From: DAOVRL01 sp023128595
GTDB lineage: Bacteria; Planctomycetota; Phycisphaerae; Sedimentisphaerales; Anaerobacaceae
DNA: 8,317 bases
Assembly (NCBI GenBank): GCA_030628155.1
Contig: DAOVRL010000184.1
Location: forward strand, 1 to 8,317
Direction: 5' to 3'
Shown: positions 7,994 to 8,317 of the stretch, one piece after another
Layout of the letters: every line of letters begins with the position of its first letter
Numbering within the stretch: position 1 is the first letter of the stretch
Made by a program: the position numbers and the translations under genes
Notes under the pieces: generated by a model
The model's input: only the letters and a program-made list of their open reading frames with translations
Told to the model about the DNA's origin: nothing
Database searches by the model: none

Positions 7994-8044
7994 TCACTTC
8001 TCGATAACCTGTTCCAGCCGGAAAGCGTTAAGGATGCCACGCCC
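7994..8044 (-). pseudogene. relic of the C-terminal tail of a paralogue of the modular protein
   Basis: Between a TGA at 8045-8047 and a TGA at 7994-7996, the minus strand reads GRGILNAFRLEQVIEK and stops. The tail of the 832-residue protein reads SRGILNAFELRLVSWDKKAE and stops. DNA similarity supports common descent: 8017-8041 matches 5499-5523 at 21 of 25 positions, including 16 of 17 in 8025-8041. Upstream of 8047 the frame is closed and nothing resembles the rest of the domain, so only the last few codons survive. The relic lies in the predicted leader of the modular protein's mRNA. Confidence 0.55.
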
Positions 8045-8047
8045 TCA

Positions 8048-8317
8048 TGATTTACGTGTTGGGCAGTGACATAATAAGCATCCTTGTTCTCGTTTATCCG
8101 AATTTAACATCAAATCAACAGTGTACCCGAACTTTTGCCTCACTTATACCAAATCTGCGCCGAAAACGCAAGTACCTCGGACAATTCCTTTATCAAATTG
8201 TTTTTTAAGGTGACCAGCCAAGCCCGCAATTAATTATTCTTTATAGTTTTTGCGATGCCTTTTCGCCTGCTATCATAACATAAGACAAAGCACACCTGCA
8301 TAAACTCATGCGATCTC
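8048..8317. other. intergenic region with no complete gene
   Basis: About 270 bases, AT-rich at 8210-8280, with no open frame that has both a start and a ribosome binding site. It holds the promoter candidate above. At the right edge, two minus-strand frames stay open from the window end to stops near 8230-8245, so the tail of another minus-strand gene may reach in, but neither frame is recognisable. Confidence 0.5.
8143..8171 (-). promoter_or_regulatory. candidate promoter of the beta-helix/GH32 operon
   Basis: On the minus strand TTGCGT (8166-8171) and TATAAG (8143-8148) are separated by 17 bases, and TGG directly before TATAAG gives an extended -10. Transcription would start near 8135, about 170 bases before ATG 7962. 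The leader includes the tail relic. The call rests on hexamers and spacing only. Confidence 0.4.

Noticed and set aside
8181..8206. Hairpin ACAATT / AATTGT followed by six T on the plus strand
   Set aside because: The stem is almost all A-T and there is no plus-strand gene before it to terminate.
8230..8317. Two minus-strand frames open to the right edge (ending ...GEKASQKL and ...GIAKTIKNN)
   Set aside because: Both are short, overlap in different frames and resemble nothing recognisable, so neither can be chosen as the tail of a real gene.

Overview
The window looks like a piece of a Planctomycetota genome, most likely a Phycisphaerae-type polysaccharide degrader. This is inferred from protein style, not from a marker gene. 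The clues are a LamG module fused to a five-bladed-propeller hydrolase, a secreted protein with a planctomycete-style beta-helix followed by fibronectin-like repeats each carrying YYWRVD, and a multi-module GH32 enzyme. Base composition is roughly balanced. All complete genes encode proteins with signal peptides. No tRNA, rRNA, CRISPR array, integrase or transposase was seen.

Layout, left to right. Positions 1-38 hold the first 12 codons of a minus-strand gene that leaves the window; a good sigma70-like promoter for it lies at 168-197. Positions 266-2713 (+) encode an 815-residue secreted LamG plus beta-propeller protein of uncertain substrate. A bulged hairpin at 2746-2774 may end that transcript. 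The rest is on the minus strand and converges on it. Reading in the direction of transcription: a promoter candidate at 8143-8171, a short relic of a gene tail (7994-8044), an 832-residue modular surface or secreted protein (7962-5464), a 759-residue GH32 fructan hydrolase with all three catalytic acids (5440-3161), and a 79-codon stub (3014-2775). The stub has a perfect ribosome binding site and signal peptide but only the beginning of a larger domain.

Working together (inference): the GH32 enzyme would remove fructose from levan, inulin or a related fructan outside the cytoplasm. The beta-helix/FN3 protein just upstream, probably co-transcribed, would serve as a surface or adhesion partner. 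The convergent LamG-propeller protein could bind and cut another glycan. No transporter, regulator or sugar kinase is in view, so the locus is probably part of a larger cluster.

The most unusual feature is debris of one domain family around the GH32 operon. The C-terminal domain of the 832-residue protein has a tail-only relic just upstream of that gene, and an apparent head-only relative downstream of GH32. This suggests the family was amplified and then partly deleted. Nothing here amounts to a clearly new defence or mobile system.
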